From Pseudomonadota bacterium (GTDB taxonomy: Bacteria; Pseudomonadota; Gammaproteobacteria; Burkholderiales; Burkholderiaceae_C): a DNA stretch of 64,000 nt. How positions within the stretch are numbered: the first letter of the stretch is position 1; every line of letters begins with the position of its first letter. Location: assembly GCA_020161065.1 (NCBI GenBank), contig JAIUPH010000028.1, positions 248,001 through 312,000 on the forward strand. The letters run 5' to 3'. The position numbers were made by a program, and so were the translations under genes. The notes beneath the pieces were generated by a model. The model was given only the letters and a program-made list of their open reading frames with translations, made no database searches and was not told the DNA's origin. Positions 44,117 through 53,003 of the stretch are shown one piece after another.

Positions 44117-45000
44117 CAGCGTTCCTTCCCGAACAGGCCGGCCGGCCGGATGATCAACACGATGGCCATGATCACGAAGACCACGATGTTCGAGGCCTCG
44201 GGATAGAAGACCTTGGTCAGCCCTTCGACCAACCCCAGCACCAGCCCGGTGAGGATGGAGCCGAGGATCGAGCCCATGCCGCCGATCACCACGACCGCGA
44301 AGACCACGATGATCAGGTTGCTGCCCATCAGCGGCGTGATCTGGATGACGGGCGCGGCCAGCACGCCGGCCACCGCCGCCAGGCCGGCGCCGAAGGCATA
44401 GGTCAGCGCCACCATCAGCGGCACGTTGACGCCGAAGGCCTGCACCAGCGCCGGGTTCTCGGTGCCGGCGCGCAGGTACGAGCCGAGCCGCGTGCGCTCG
44501 ATCAAGTACCAGGTGCCGAAGCAGATCAGCAGCGACGCGAACACCACCCAGCCGCGGTAGTTGGGCAGGATCATGAAGCCCAGGTTGGTGGCGCCCTGCA
44601 GCAGCTCGGGCACCGCGTACTGCTGGCCCGAGACGCCGAAGCGGTCGCGGAAGATGCCTTCGGCGATGAGCGACAGGCCGAAGGTCAGCAGCAGGCCGTA
44701 GATCGGGTCGATGCGGTAGAGCTGCTTGAGCAACGTGCGCTCGATCAGCAGGCCCAACGCGCCCACCACCAGCGGCGCGACCAGCAGCGCCAGCCAGTAG
44801 TTCATGCCGAAGTATTCGAGCCCCAGCCAGGCGACGTAGGCGCCCATCATGTAGAGCGCGCCGTGCGCGAAGTTGACGATGCCCAGCAGGCCGAAGATCA
44901 CCGCCAGCCCGAGGCTCAGGATGGCGTAGAACGAGCCGTTCACCAGGCCCAGCAGGAGCTGGCCCAGGAAGGCCTGCAGGGGGATGCCGAAGATCTCCAT
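44116..45000 (-). CDS. livH: Branched-chain amino-acid-type ABC transporter permease LivH
   Basis: 294-residue permease with multiple membrane segments (LLLGLVNGSFYAILSLGLAVIFGLLGIVNFAHGALYMMGAY opens it). The LivH hallmarks SLGLAVIFGLLGIVNFAHGA and the EAA-type cytoplasmic loop YLRAGTENPALVQAFGVNV are present. It is located between livK (37-bp gap) and livM (1-base overlap). As a heterodimer with LivM it would pass branched-chain amino acids or similar carboxylates. Confidence 0.93.
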   Translation of the reverse strand: MEIFGIPLQAFLGQLLLGLVNGSFYAILSLGLAVIFGLLGIVNFAHGALYMMGAYVAWLGLEYFGMNYWLALLVAPLVVGALGLLIERTLLKQLYRIDPIYGLLLTFGLSLIAEGIFRDRFGVSGQQYAVPELLQGATNLGFMILPNYRGWVVFASLLICFGTWYLIERTRLGSYLRAGTENPALVQAFGVNVPLMVALTYAFGAGLAAVAGVLAAPVIQITPLMGSNLIIVVFAVVVIGGMGSILGSILTGLVLGLVEGLTKVFYPEASNIVVFVIMAIVLIIRPAGLFGKER

Positions 45001-45036
45001 CGTCGAATGCTCGCGCCGGCGCGGGGCTTGCTCAGG

Positions 45037-46239
45037 TCACTTCCACAACGGGCACTTCGATTCGGCCTTGGTGGTCCAGGGCTCCTCGCCCTTGAAGGTC
45101 TGCACGACGTTGTAGTAATCCCAGGGTTCGGTGGACTGCTCGGGCGTCTTCACCTGCATCAGGTACATGTCGTGCACCATGCGGCCGTCGCCGCGGATCC
45201 AGCCGCCCTTGGCGAAGATGTCGTTGATCTTGGTCTTCCTCATCTGCGCCAGCACCTTGTCGGCGTCGTCGCTGTTGCTCGCCTTGACGGCGTTGAGGTA
45301 CTGCAGCGTGGCCGAGTAGTCGGCGGCCTGCAGCGACGAGGGCATGCGCTTCATCTTCTCGAAGAAGCGGCGGCTCCAGGCGCGCGTGTCGGCGTTCTGG
45401 TTCCAATACCAGCTGTCGGTGAGGTACAGGCCTTGCGTCGTCTTCAGGCCCAGCGAGTGGATGTCGTTGATGAAGATGAGCAGGCCGGCGAGCTTCATCG
45501 ACTTGGTGATGCCGAACTCGTTGGCCGCCTTGATGCTGTTGATGGTGTCGCCGCCGGCATTGGCCAGGCCCAGGATCTGCGCCTTGCTGGACTGCGCCTG
45601 CAGCAGGAACGACGAGAAGTCGTTGGCGTTGAGCGGGTGCTTGACCGAGCCCACCACCTTGCCGCCCGCGGCCTCGACGACCTTGGTGGTGTCGTTCTGC
45701 AGCTGCGCGCCGAAGGCGTAGTCGGCGGTCAGGAAGAACCAGGTCTTGCCGCCGGCCTTGACCACCGCGTTGCCGGTGCCCTTGGACAGCGCCACCGTGT
45801 CGTAGGCCCAGTGCACGGTGTAGGGCGTGCACTGGTCGTTGGTCAGCGCCGAGGTGGCCGCGCCGACGACGAGGAAGGGCTTCTTCTTCTCGGCCGCCAC
45901 CTTGGCCATGGCCAGGCTGGTGCCCGAGTTGGTGCCGCCGATCAGCATGTCCAGGCCCTGGGTGTCGAACCATTCGCGCGCCTTGGCGGCGGCGATGTCG
46001 GCCTTGTTCTGGTGGTCGGCGTACATCACCTCGACCTTCTTGCCGGCCACCGTGCCGCCGGCATCGGCGATGGCCATCTTGATGGCCTCCACGCCGCCTT
46101 GGCCGTCGAGGTCGGCGTAGACGCTGGACATGTCGGTGATGATGCCGATCTTGATGACGTCGCCCGAGATCTGGGCATGCGCGCCGGTGGCGGCGGCCAG
46201 CGTCAGGGCCGCGGTGGCGGCAATCTGGTTGAGCTTCAT
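45037..46239 (-). CDS. livK: ABC-type periplasmic substrate-binding protein (LivK-like)
   Basis: 400 residues with signal peptide (MKLNQIAATAALTLAAATGAHAQ) and the Peripla_BP_6 fold: KIGIITDMSSVYADLDGQGG at the mature start, GGTNSGTSLAMAKVAAEKKKPF and TWFFLTADYAFGAQLQND. The family covers leucine/isoleucine/valine as well as amides, urea and aromatic acids, so the ligand is uncertain. It is encoded between livF and livH in the same operon, which is an unusual internal place for the binding protein but common in betaproteobacteria. Confidence 0.9.
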   Translation of the reverse strand: MKLNQIAATAALTLAAATGAHAQISGDVIKIGIITDMSSVYADLDGQGGVEAIKMAIADAGGTVAGKKVEVMYADHQNKADIAAAKAREWFDTQGLDMLIGGTNSGTSLAMAKVAAEKKKPFLVVGAATSALTNDQCTPYTVHWAYDTVALSKGTGNAVVKAGGKTWFFLTADYAFGAQLQNDTTKVVEAAGGKVVGSVKHPLNANDFSSFLLQAQSSKAQILGLANAGGDTINSIKAANEFGITKSMKLAGLLIFINDIHSLGLKTTQGLYLTDSWYWNQNADTRAWSRRFFEKMKRMPSSLQAADYSATLQYLNAVKASNSDDADKVLAQMRKTKINDIFAKGGWIRGDGRMVHDMYLMQVKTPEQSTEPWDYYNVVQTFKGEEPWTTKAESKCPLWK

Positions 46240-46298
46240 GGACGGGGTCTCCGTGGGGTTGACAGCGGACGGGGCGGCGGCCGGATCGGGTGCGATCG

Positions 46299-47003
46299 TC
46301 AGACGCCGAGGTACTCGTGCAGGCGCTCCATGCGCGCCGGCAGTTCGGACTGGGTGAAGGACTGGATCACCTGGCCGTGCTCCATCACCAGGAAGCGGTC
46401 GGCCAGCGGCGCGGCGAAGCGGAAGTTCTGCTCGACCATCACGATGGTGTAGCCCTGCTGGCGCAACGCCACCACCATCTCGGCCAGCTTCTGCACGATG
46501 ACCGGGGCCAGGCCTTCGGAGATCTCATCGAGCAGCAGCAGCCGCGCGCCGGTGCGCAGGATGCGCGCGACGGCCAGCATCTGCTGCTCGCCGCCCGACA
46601 GCCGCGTGCCCTGGCTGCTGGCACGCTCTTTCAGGTTGGGGAACATCGCGTAGATCTGCTCCACCGACATGCCGCCATCGGCCAGCCGCGGCGGCAGCAG
46701 CAGGTTCTCTTCGGCCGACAGGCTGGAGAAGATGCCGCGCTCTTCCGGGCAGTAGCCGATGCCCAGCCGCGCGATGCGGTGCGTGGCCAGCGCGATGGCC
46801 TCGGTGCCGTGGATCTTGACCGAGCCCTTGCGGCTGCCCGTCAGCCCGAGGATGGCGCGCAGCGTGCTGGTGCGGCCGGCGCCGTTGCGGCCCAGCAGCG
46901 TGACGACCTCGCCCTCGTCGACGTGGAAGTTCACGCCGTGCAGCACGTGCGATTCGCCGTACCAGGCGTGCAGGCCGTGCACTTCGAGGAAGCGCTTCGC
47001 CAT
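46299..47003 (-). CDS. livF: ABC transporter ATP-binding protein LivF
   Basis: 234-residue ATPase. Walker A LLGRNGAGRTSTLRAI (the usual Lys position reads Arg, GAGRTS), signature LSGGEQQMLAVARIL, Walker B LLLLDEISEGLAP. The Arg in place of the Walker A lysine is a notable change; the other subunit has a standard Lys. It follows livG by 1 bp. Because of that substitution I would keep this subunit's own hydrolysis open. Start ATG 47003. Confidence 0.92.
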   Translation of the reverse strand: MAKRFLEVHGLHAWYGESHVLHGVNFHVDEGEVVTLLGRNGAGRTSTLRAILGLTGSRKGSVKIHGTEAIALATHRIARLGIGYCPEERGIFSSLSAEENLLLPPRLADGGMSVEQIYAMFPNLKERASSQGTRLSGGEQQMLAVARILRTGARLLLLDEISEGLAPVIVQKLAEMVVALRQQGYTIVMVEQNFRFAAPLADRFLVMEHGQVIQSFTQSELPARMERLHEYLGV

Positions 47004-47004
47004 C

Positions 47005-47778
47005 TCAATGGGCCCCTTTGAGTTCGACGTTGGCGCTGCCCATGTAGGCCTCGATCACCGCGGGGTTCTTCGAGACCTCGGCATAAGGCCCTTCGGCCAG
47101 CGTCGCGCCGCGCGCCAGCACGGTGATGGTGTCGGCCAGGCTCGCCACCACGCTCATGTTGTGCTCGACCATCAGCACCGTGCGGTCGGCGGCGACCTTC
47201 TTGATGAGCTGCTTGATGCGGTCCACGTCTTCCAGGCCCATGCCTTGCGTCGGCTCGTCCAGCAGCATCAGCCGCGGCTCCATCGCCAGCGTGGTGGCGA
47301 TCTCCAGCGCGCGCTTGCGGCCGTAGCTCAGCTCCACCGCGCTCAGCGCGGCGTGCTGGCGCAGGTCCACCGCTTCCAGCAGTTCCAGCGCGCGGTCGTT
47401 CAGCGTGTCCAGCGTGTGCTCGGGCTGCCAGAAGTGGAACGAGGTGCCGAGCTTGCGCTGCAGCGCCACGCGCACGTTCTCCAGCACCGTGAGGTGCGGG
47501 AACACGGCCGAGATCTGGAACGAGCGGATCACGCCGCGCCGCGCGATGTGGGCCGAGTTTTCGCCGGTGATGTCCACGCCGTCGAAGACGATGCTGCCCG
47601 CCGTCGGCGTGAGGAACTTGGTCAGCAGATTGAAGCAGGTGGTCTTGCCGGCGCCGTTGGGGCCGATCAGCGCGTGGATGCTGCCGCGGCGCACCTTCAG
47701 GTCGACCTGGTTCACGGCGACGAAGCCCTTGAACTCCTTGGTCAGGCCGCGGGTCTGCAGGATGAAGTCGTCGGCCAT
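47005..47778 (-). CDS. livG: ABC transporter ATP-binding protein LivG
   Basis: 257-residue ATPase: Walker A LIGPNGAGKTTCFNLL, signature-type LSYGRKRALEIATTLA, Walker B LMLLDEPTQGM, and the C-terminal HNMSVVASLADTITVLARGATLAEG with the switch His, as in LivG. It forms the energising pair with LivF. It is the first transport gene after the IclR gene, 15 bp downstream, and starts the livGFKHM order. Confidence 0.94.
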   Translation of the reverse strand: MADDFILQTRGLTKEFKGFVAVNQVDLKVRRGSIHALIGPNGAGKTTCFNLLTKFLTPTAGSIVFDGVDITGENSAHIARRGVIRSFQISAVFPHLTVLENVRVALQRKLGTSFHFWQPEHTLDTLNDRALELLEAVDLRQHAALSAVELSYGRKRALEIATTLAMEPRLMLLDEPTQGMGLEDVDRIKQLIKKVAADRTVLMVEHNMSVVASLADTITVLARGATLAEGPYAEVSKNPAVIEAYMGSANVELKGAH

Positions 47779-47793
47779 GCGGTCCTCAAAGCC

Positions 47794-48606
47794 TCAAGCG
47801 CGGGGCGCCGCCGGCGCGCGTCCGCCCAGCCGTTGCGTGAGCGCGCGGGCCGCGGCCAGCACGGTCTCGCGGTGGCGAGCGTCGGCTTCGTCGCCCAGTG
47901 TCACGCGGTTCAGGCACATGCCGATGCCGGCCACCGGCTGCGCGGCGGCGTCGAACACCGGCGCGCCGATGCAGTAGACGCCGTCGCGCACGCCTTCGTC
48001 GTCGATGCTGTAGCCGCGGCGGTGCGTCAATTCCAGCTCGGGCAGCAGCTCGGCCACGCGGCGCGGGCCGCGGCCGTTCATCTGCGCGAGCGCGCCGCTG
48101 CCGAACAGGCGGCGCACGCGCGCCGGTTCCAGCTCGGCCAGCATGGCCTTGCCGGTGGCCGCCAGGTGCGCCGGCAGCCGCATGCCCACGTTGAACGCCA
48201 GGCCCAGCGGCCGGCGGCCGTTGCGCACGCCGATGTAGACCACCTCGCGGCCGTTCAGCACCGAGAGGATCACCGTCTCGTCGGGCGCGGCGCCGGCCCA
48301 CAGCGCGTTGAACTCCTGCGTGATGCCGGTGCCGCAGACGAAGGCCTCGGCCAGCGGCATCACGCCGGGGCCGATGCGGAAGGCGCCGTCGTCCTGGCGC
48401 TGCAGGTAGCCATAACGCAGCAAGGTGTTGCACAGGCCGTGCACGCTGCTCTTGGGCAGCTCCAGCTCGCTGGCCAGGCGCGCCAGGCTCATCGGCTCGC
48501 GGCGCTGGGCCAGCCGCTCCAGCAGCGTCAGCGCCCGCGACACCGCGGGCACCAGGGCCGGCGACGGCGCGCTGCGCGAAACGGGGGCGGGTTGGCGGAG
48601 TTGCAT
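47794..48606 (-). CDS. IclR-family transcriptional regulator
   Basis: 270 residues: a winged helix near 15-70 (SRALTLLERLAQRREPMSLARLASELELPKSSVHGLCNTLLRYGYL) and the IclR effector domain with AATGKAMLAELEP and RRGYSIDDEGVRDGVYCIGAPVFD. These regulators respond to small organic acids. ATG 48606 is chosen because the longer frame reads through the 15-5-15 inverted repeat. It lies 15 bp upstream of livG, same strand, so it probably controls the transporter and itself. Confidence 0.92.
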   Translation of the reverse strand: MQLRQPAPVSRSAPSPALVPAVSRALTLLERLAQRREPMSLARLASELELPKSSVHGLCNTLLRYGYLQRQDDGAFRIGPGVMPLAEAFVCGTGITQEFNALWAGAAPDETVILSVLNGREVVYIGVRNGRRPLGLAFNVGMRLPAHLAATGKAMLAELEPARVRRLFGSGALAQMNGRGPRRVAELLPELELTHRRGYSIDDEGVRDGVYCIGAPVFDAAAQPVAGIGMCLNRVTLGDEADARHRETVLAAARALTQRLGGRAPAAPRA

Positions 48607-48626
48607 CGGGGTGGAAAACGGCAGCC

Positions 48627-48661
48627 GTTCGATCGGCTGAACGCTCTTCAGCCAATCGAAC
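48627..48661. promoter_or_regulatory. Candidate IclR operator, 15-5-15 inverted repeat
   Basis: On the minus strand, arms GTTCGATTGGCTGAA and TTCAGCCGATCGAAC are complementary except for one base, around a 5-nt spacer. It starts 20 bp upstream of the IclR gene's ATG. Long symmetric sites at that position are typical for IclR autoregulation. It could also form a hairpin in the leader. Confidence 0.6.
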
Positions 48662-48750
48662 GGGGCCGGAGTGTAGGCAGCGCCGGCGGCGCTGCGCCTC
48701 GGGGCAAACACCGAGGCGGGCCGAGGCTGGCGCCGGTCCAGCGCGGCGGT

Positions 48751-49647
48751 CTAGCGAGGCGGCCGCAGCACCAGGCTGACGCCCAGCGCCGTCAACGCCA
48801 TGCCGGCGATGACCGAGGCGGTCAGCGCCTCGCCGAACATCGCCCAGGCCAGCACCGCGGTGCAAGGCGGCACCAGGTACATCAGGCTGGTGACCTGGGT
48901 CGCCGCGCCGCGCTGGATCAGCAAGTACAGCAGCGAACTGGCGCCCAGCGTCAGCGCCAGCACCGACCAGGCCAGCGCCACCAGCAGCTCGCGCTGCCAG
49001 CGGATGGGCTCGGTCTCCAGCAGCGCCAGCGGCAGCGTCACCAGCAGCGCGGCCAGCAGCTGCACGGTGGACGCGGTGCGCACGTCGCACGGCTGGACGA
49101 AGGCCTTCTGGTACAGCGTGCCGCCGGTGATGCTGGCCAGCGCCACCACCGCCATCGCCACGTTCTGCGGCGTGGCCTGGCCGGCGCCCAGCTTGTGCAG
49201 CACCACCAGCAGCAAGCCGGCCAGGCCCAGCAGCAGCCCCAGCCATTGGCGCGGCGTGACGCGATGCTGGGCGCCCTGCAGCGACATCCACATCGCCGTG
49301 AGCAGCGGCTGCAGGCCGACGATCAGCGCTGCCGTGCCGGCGCCCAGCCCGTGCTTGACGGCGGCCCACACGCCGCCGAGGTAGCCGCCGTGCATCAGCG
49401 CGCCGGTGACGGCCAGGTGCAGCCACTGCGAGCGCCCACGCGGCCAGCGCGCGCCGCCGGCGGCCATCACCCACAACACGAACAGCAGCACCGAGCAGGC
49501 ATAGCGCCAGGCGAGGAAGCCGAACGGCGGCGCATGCGGCATGCCCAGCCGGGCGACGACGAAGCCGGTGCTCCAGATCAGCACGAAGGCCACCGGCATG
49601 GCGCGCACCCAGGCGTCGCCACGGGTGCCGGCAGCGGCGCCGCTCAT
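48751..49647 (-). CDS. EamA/DMT-family transporter
   Basis: 298 residues with about ten membrane segments (PVAFVLIWSTGFVVARLG, ALSVLALTLGASSLLYLLI, VSLVLRPP at the end) in two repeated halves typical of the drug/metabolite transporter superfamily, which export amino acids and other small molecules. ATG 49647 overlaps the pgsA stop (ATGA), suggesting co-transcription downstream of pgsA. Substrate unknown. Confidence 0.88.
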   Translation of the reverse strand: MSGAAAGTRGDAWVRAMPVAFVLIWSTGFVVARLGMPHAPPFGFLAWRYACSVLLFVLWVMAAGGARWPRGRSQWLHLAVTGALMHGGYLGGVWAAVKHGLGAGTAALIVGLQPLLTAMWMSLQGAQHRVTPRQWLGLLLGLAGLLLVVLHKLGAGQATPQNVAMAVVALASITGGTLYQKAFVQPCDVRTASTVQLLAALLVTLPLALLETEPIRWQRELLVALAWSVLALTLGASSLLYLLIQRGAATQVTSLMYLVPPCTAVLAWAMFGEALTASVIAGMALTALGVSLVLRPPR

Positions 49648-50210
49648 CGCACCTTGGCGCGGATCTCGGGAATCGCCTTGCGCAGGTAGTAGACCATCGA
49701 CCACACCGTCAGCACCGCGGCCACCCACATCAGCGCGGTGCCCCACAGCCGCGTGTCGATCACGCCGAACAGCGCGCTGTCGTACAGCAGGAAGGGGATG
49801 GCCACCATCTGCGCCGAGGTCTTGAGCTTGCCCAGCATGTGCACCGCCACGCTGCGCGCGGCGCCGATCTGCGCCATCCACTCGCGCAGCGCCGAGATCG
49901 CGATCTCGCGGCCGATGATGACCAGCGCCACCAGCGCGTCCACGCGCTGCAGCGCCAGCAGGATGATCAGCGCGGCGCAGATCAGGATCTTGTCGGCCAC
50001 CGGGTCGAGGAAGGCGCCGAAGGCCGAGGTCTGGTTGAGCTTGCGCGCCAGCCAGCCGTCGAACCAGTCGGTGAGCGCGAAGAACACGAACATCACGGTG
50101 GCCGCCAGGTTGCGCGTGGCGTTGTCCAGCGGCAGGTAGTACACGCCGATGATCAGCGGAATGGCCACGATGCGGGCCCAGGTCAGCAGCGTCGGAACCG
50201 TGAGGAACAT
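49644..50210 (-). CDS. pgsA: CDP-diacylglycerol--glycerol-3-phosphate 3-phosphatidyltransferase
   Basis: 188-residue CDP-alcohol phosphatidyltransferase that makes phosphatidylglycerol phosphate. The family motif D-G-x2-A-R-x8-G-x3-D-x3-D is complete around residues 45-70, in a first cytoplasmic loop after TLLTWARIVAIPLIIGVYYL. Start ATG 50210 (MFLTVPTLLTWARI) because the longer frame would cover the GC-rich repeat. Its ribosome-binding site is weak, being the end of that repeat. Downstream of it is an EamA transporter. Confidence 0.94.
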   Translation of the reverse strand: MFLTVPTLLTWARIVAIPLIIGVYYLPLDNATRNLAATVMFVFFALTDWFDGWLARKLNQTSAFGAFLDPVADKILICAALIILLALQRVDALVALVIIGREIAISALREWMAQIGAARSVAVHMLGKLKTSAQMVAIPFLLYDSALFGVIDTRLWGTALMWVAAVLTVWSMVYYLRKAIPEIRAKVR

Positions 50211-50286
50211 CTCAATGCCCGCCCGGCCGCCCGCAGGGCATTGAGCGCCCCCTCGGGGGGCAGCGAACGCAGTGAGCTTGGGGGCC
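50211..50286 (-). repeat. GC-rich palindromic repeat (Burkholderiales type) upstream of pgsA
   Basis: Two nested hairpins: arms CTCAATGCCC (50211-50220) and GGGCATTGAG (50236-50245), then CCCCCTCGGGGGG (about 50248-50260), then a stretch ending in AGTGAGCTTGGGGGCC. From memory, very similar sequences recur between genes across Burkholderiales. It abuts the pgsA start codon, so it forms the leader of that transcript. Confidence 0.6.
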
Positions 50287-50333
50287 AACCATCTCCGTGA
50301 TTGTGCCCAAGTGGACGGGCCATTCGGCCGGCG

Positions 50334-50924
50334 CTACTCGTCCAGCGTGCGCGGCTTGAAGCGCCGCTGCTCGTCGAACAGGAAGACCTCGGCCCACTTC
50401 CAGGGCCGCGGCAGCCGCGTCATCGCGCCGTAGGGGGCCGCGCGGCGCACCGCGTCGATCGCCAGCTGCGTGGTGTCGCGCGCCTGGCGCGGATGGCGCA
50501 GCACCTCGATGCGGCGCACGCTGCCGTCGGCGTTGAGCTCGACTTCCAGCACCGGAATGGCCAGCAGCGGCTCGGCCACCGGGCCGGTGTAGCTGCCGTC
50601 GGGATGGGCCTGCACGAGGCGGCGCGCGGCCTGCTGGCGGAACTCGTCCCAGTTGCGCGCGGCCTGCGGCGGCGCCAGCGGCGGGTGGCGGACGGCGGCG
50701 CTCGATGACGCGGGCGACGACGCCGGTGACGAAGCCCGCACCGGCGGCGTGGATGACGCTGCCGGTGTGGGCCCTGGCGGCGCGGCCGGCGGCGGCGGCG
50801 CCGGCGTCAGCGGCACCGCGCGTTCCGGCGGGCTGCAGGCCGCCAGCGCGCCGGCCGCCGGCAGCGCCAGCAGCAGCCGGCGGCGCAGCCGCCCTGGCTC
50901 TTGCGCATGGTCAATGCAGGGCAC
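50334..50924 (-). CDS. TonB-like C-terminal-domain lipoprotein
   Basis: 196 residues. The lipobox GALAAC near residues 24-29 follows a short charged start ([13 protein letters not shown]), then a Pro/Ala/Ser-rich spacer (about 32-85), then a TonB-C-like domain: [22 protein letters not shown] and [11 protein letters not shown]. It may be an outer-membrane-linked protein of cell-envelope energy transduction. GTG 50924 has AGGAG 7 nt upstream and overlaps the uvrC stop by 14 bp, so it is coupled to uvrC. No exact family function can be given. Confidence 0.75.
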   Translation of the reverse strand: MPCIDHAQEPGRLRRRLLLALPAAGALAACSPPERAVPLTPAPPPPAAPPGPTPAASSTPPVRASSPASSPASSSAAVRHPPLAPPQAARNWDEFRQQAARRLVQAHPDGSYTGPVAEPLLAIPVLEVELNADGSVRRIEVLRHPRQARDTTQLAIDAVRRAAPYGAMTRLPRPWKWAEVFLFDEQRRFKPRTLDE

Positions 50925-52962
50925 GGTAGATCTCCTCGGCCAGCTCGCGCGAGATGCCTTCCACCGCCGCGAGGTCGTCGACGCCGGCGTTGCTGACGCC
51001 GCGCACGCCGCCGAAGCGCTGCAGCAGCCGCGCGCGCTTGCGCGGGCCGACGCCGGGAATGTCTTCCAGCTTGCTGCCGCCGGTGCGCACGCTGGCGCGG
51101 CGCGCGCGCATGCCGGTGATCGCGAAGCGGTGCGCTTCGTCGCGGATCTGCGCCACCAGCATCAGCGCCGCCGAGTCGTGGCCGAGGTAGACCTTGGGCC
51201 GGCCATCGGCGAACACCAGCTCTTCCAGACCGACCTTGCGGCCCTCGCCTTTCTCGACGCCGACGATCAGCCCGAGGTCCAGCCCGAGGTCTTGGAAGAC
51301 CTCGCGCGCCATCGCCACCTGGCCGCGGCCACCGTCGACCAGCACGAGGTCGGGCAAGCGGGCGCGGGCGGCGCGCGGCGCGGCGCTGGGTGCGGCAGCT
51401 TCCGGCGCCGGCTCGGCGTCGGCCGTCGTCGGTTCCGCCGCCGGCTCCGCCGTCGGCTCCGCGCCTTCGCGCGCCAGCGCCTCGGCCAGCTTGGCGTAGC
51501 GGCGCGTCAGCACCTGGCGCATCGCGGCGCAGTCGTCGCCGCCGGTGATGCCTTCGATGTTGAAGCGACGGTATTGGCTGCTCTGCATCTGGTGCTTCTC
51601 GTAGACCACGCACGAGGCCTGCGCCGCCTCGCCCGCCGTGTGGCTGACGTCGAAGCACTCGATGCGCAGCGCGTCGGGGTCGGCGACGTCGAGGTCCAGC
51701 GCCTCGATCAGCGCGCGCGTGCGCTCGCGCTGGCTGCCCTCCTCGGCCAGCAGCCGGGCCAGCGCCAATTCGGCGCCCTTGGCGGCCATCTCCAGCCAGA
51801 TGCGGCGCTGCTCGCGCGGCTGCTGCACGCTGCGCACCTTGCTGCCGGCGGCCTCGGCCAGCGCGGCGATCAGCGCCGGGTCGGGTGCGTGGCTGGTCAC
51901 CAGCAGCGGCGGCACCGCCTGGCCGAGGTAGTGCTGGGCGATGAAGGCTTCGAGCACCGCCGTCTCGGGGTCGCTCTGCGCGCGGCCTTCGGCGGCTTCG
52001 GCGTCCCAGGTGACCGCGTCGTCGACGTGGCTGGGAAAGTAGGCGCGGTCGCCGAGATGGCGGCCGCCGCGCACCATGGCCAGGTTGACGCAGGCGCGGC
52101 CGCCGGCCACCTTGACGGCCAGCACGTCGACGTCGCGGTCCGACGCCGACAGGCTGCTCTCGTCCATCGCCTGCTGGTGCAGCACGCGCGACAAGGCGCC
52201 GATGCGGTCGCGCACCTCGGCGGCCTTCTCGAACTCCAGCGCGTCGGCCAGCGTCATCATCTGCGCCTGCAGGTCGTCGATCACCTGCTGCTGCTCGCCG
52301 AGCAGAAAGCGCTCGGCGTCGCGCACGTCGCGCGCGTAGTCGTCGACGCCGATGAAGCCGACGCAAGGCGCCGAGCAGCGGCGGATCTGGTGCAGCAGGC
52401 AGGGCCGCGAGCGGTTGCTGAACACCGTGTCTTCGCAGGTGCGCAGCAGGAAGACCTTTTGCAGCAGCTGGATCGTGTCCTTCACCGCCCAGGCGCTGGG
52501 ATAGGGGCCGAAGTAGCGGTGCTTGCGGTCCACGGCGCCGCGGTAGTAGGCGACACGCGGGAACCTGGAAGCCGACGCGGCCCCTGCCCCGTCGGCGGCG
52601 CGTGGTCCGGTGATCTTGAGGTACGGGTAGCTCTTGTCGTCGCGGAACAGGATGTTGAACCGCGGGTCGAGCGTCTTGATGAGGTTGTTCTCGAGCAGCA
52701 GCGCCTCGGCCTCGGTGCGCACGACGGTGGTCTCCAGCCGCGCGATGCGCGCGACCATCGCGCCGATGCGCGTGCCGCCGTGGTCTTTGTGCAGGTAGCT
52801 GGAGACGCGCTTCTTCAGGTTGCGCGCCTTGCCCACGTAGAGCACGCCGCCTTGCGCGTCGAACCAGCGGTAGACGCCGGGCAGCCCGGGCAGCGCCGCC
52901 ACCTCGGCCAGCAGGCGCTCGCGCGCGCTGGCCGCGGCCTCGGGGGTGGCGTCGTCGCTCAT
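50911..52962 (-). CDS. uvrC: Excinuclease ABC subunit C
   Basis: 683 residues, the UvrC that makes both incisions in nucleotide excision repair. The GIY-YIG nuclease is at the N-terminus ([25 protein letters not shown]). The UVR motif for UvrB binding ([19 protein letters not shown]) is near residue 240, the RNase-H-like C-terminal nuclease has [12 protein letters not shown], and tandem helix-hairpin-helix motifs end it. An Ala/Glu/Pro-rich insertion ([20 protein letters not shown], about residues 505-540) interrupts the C-terminal nuclease, which is not usual. ATG 52962 is 41 bp from the divergent earP. Confidence 0.95.
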   Translation of the reverse strand: MSDDATPEAAASARERLLAEVAALPGLPGVYRWFDAQGGVLYVGKARNLKKRVSSYLHKDHGGTRIGAMVARIARLETTVVRTEAEALLLENNLIKTLDPRFNILFRDDKSYPYLKITGPRAADGAGAASASRFPRVAYYRGAVDRKHRYFGPYPSAWAVKDTIQLLQKVFLLRTCEDTVFSNRSRPCLLHQIRRCSAPCVGFIGVDDYARDVRDAERFLLGEQQQVIDDLQAQMMTLADALEFEKAAEVRDRIGALSRVLHQQAMDESSLSASDRDVDVLAVKVAGGRACVNLAMVRGGRHLGDRAYFPSHVDDAVTWDAEAAEGRAQSDPETAVLEAFIAQHYLGQAVPPLLVTSHAPDPALIAALAEAAGSKVRSVQQPREQRRIWLEMAAKGAELALARLLAEEGSQRERTRALIEALDLDVADPDALRIECFDVSHTAGEAAQASCVVYEKHQMQSSQYRRFNIEGITGGDDCAAMRQVLTRRYAKLAEALAREGAEPTAEPAAEPTTADAEPAPEAAAPSAAPRAARARLPDLVLVDGGRGQVAMAREVFQDLGLDLGLIVGVEKGEGRKVGLEELVFADGRPKVYLGHDSAALMLVAQIRDEAHRFAITGMRARRASVRTGGSKLEDIPGVGPRKRARLLQRFGGVRGVSNAGVDDLAAVEGISRELAEEIYRALH

Positions 52963-53003
52963 CGGGGCCGATTGTGCCGCCGCCCCTTTTCGATAATCGC
53001 GCG

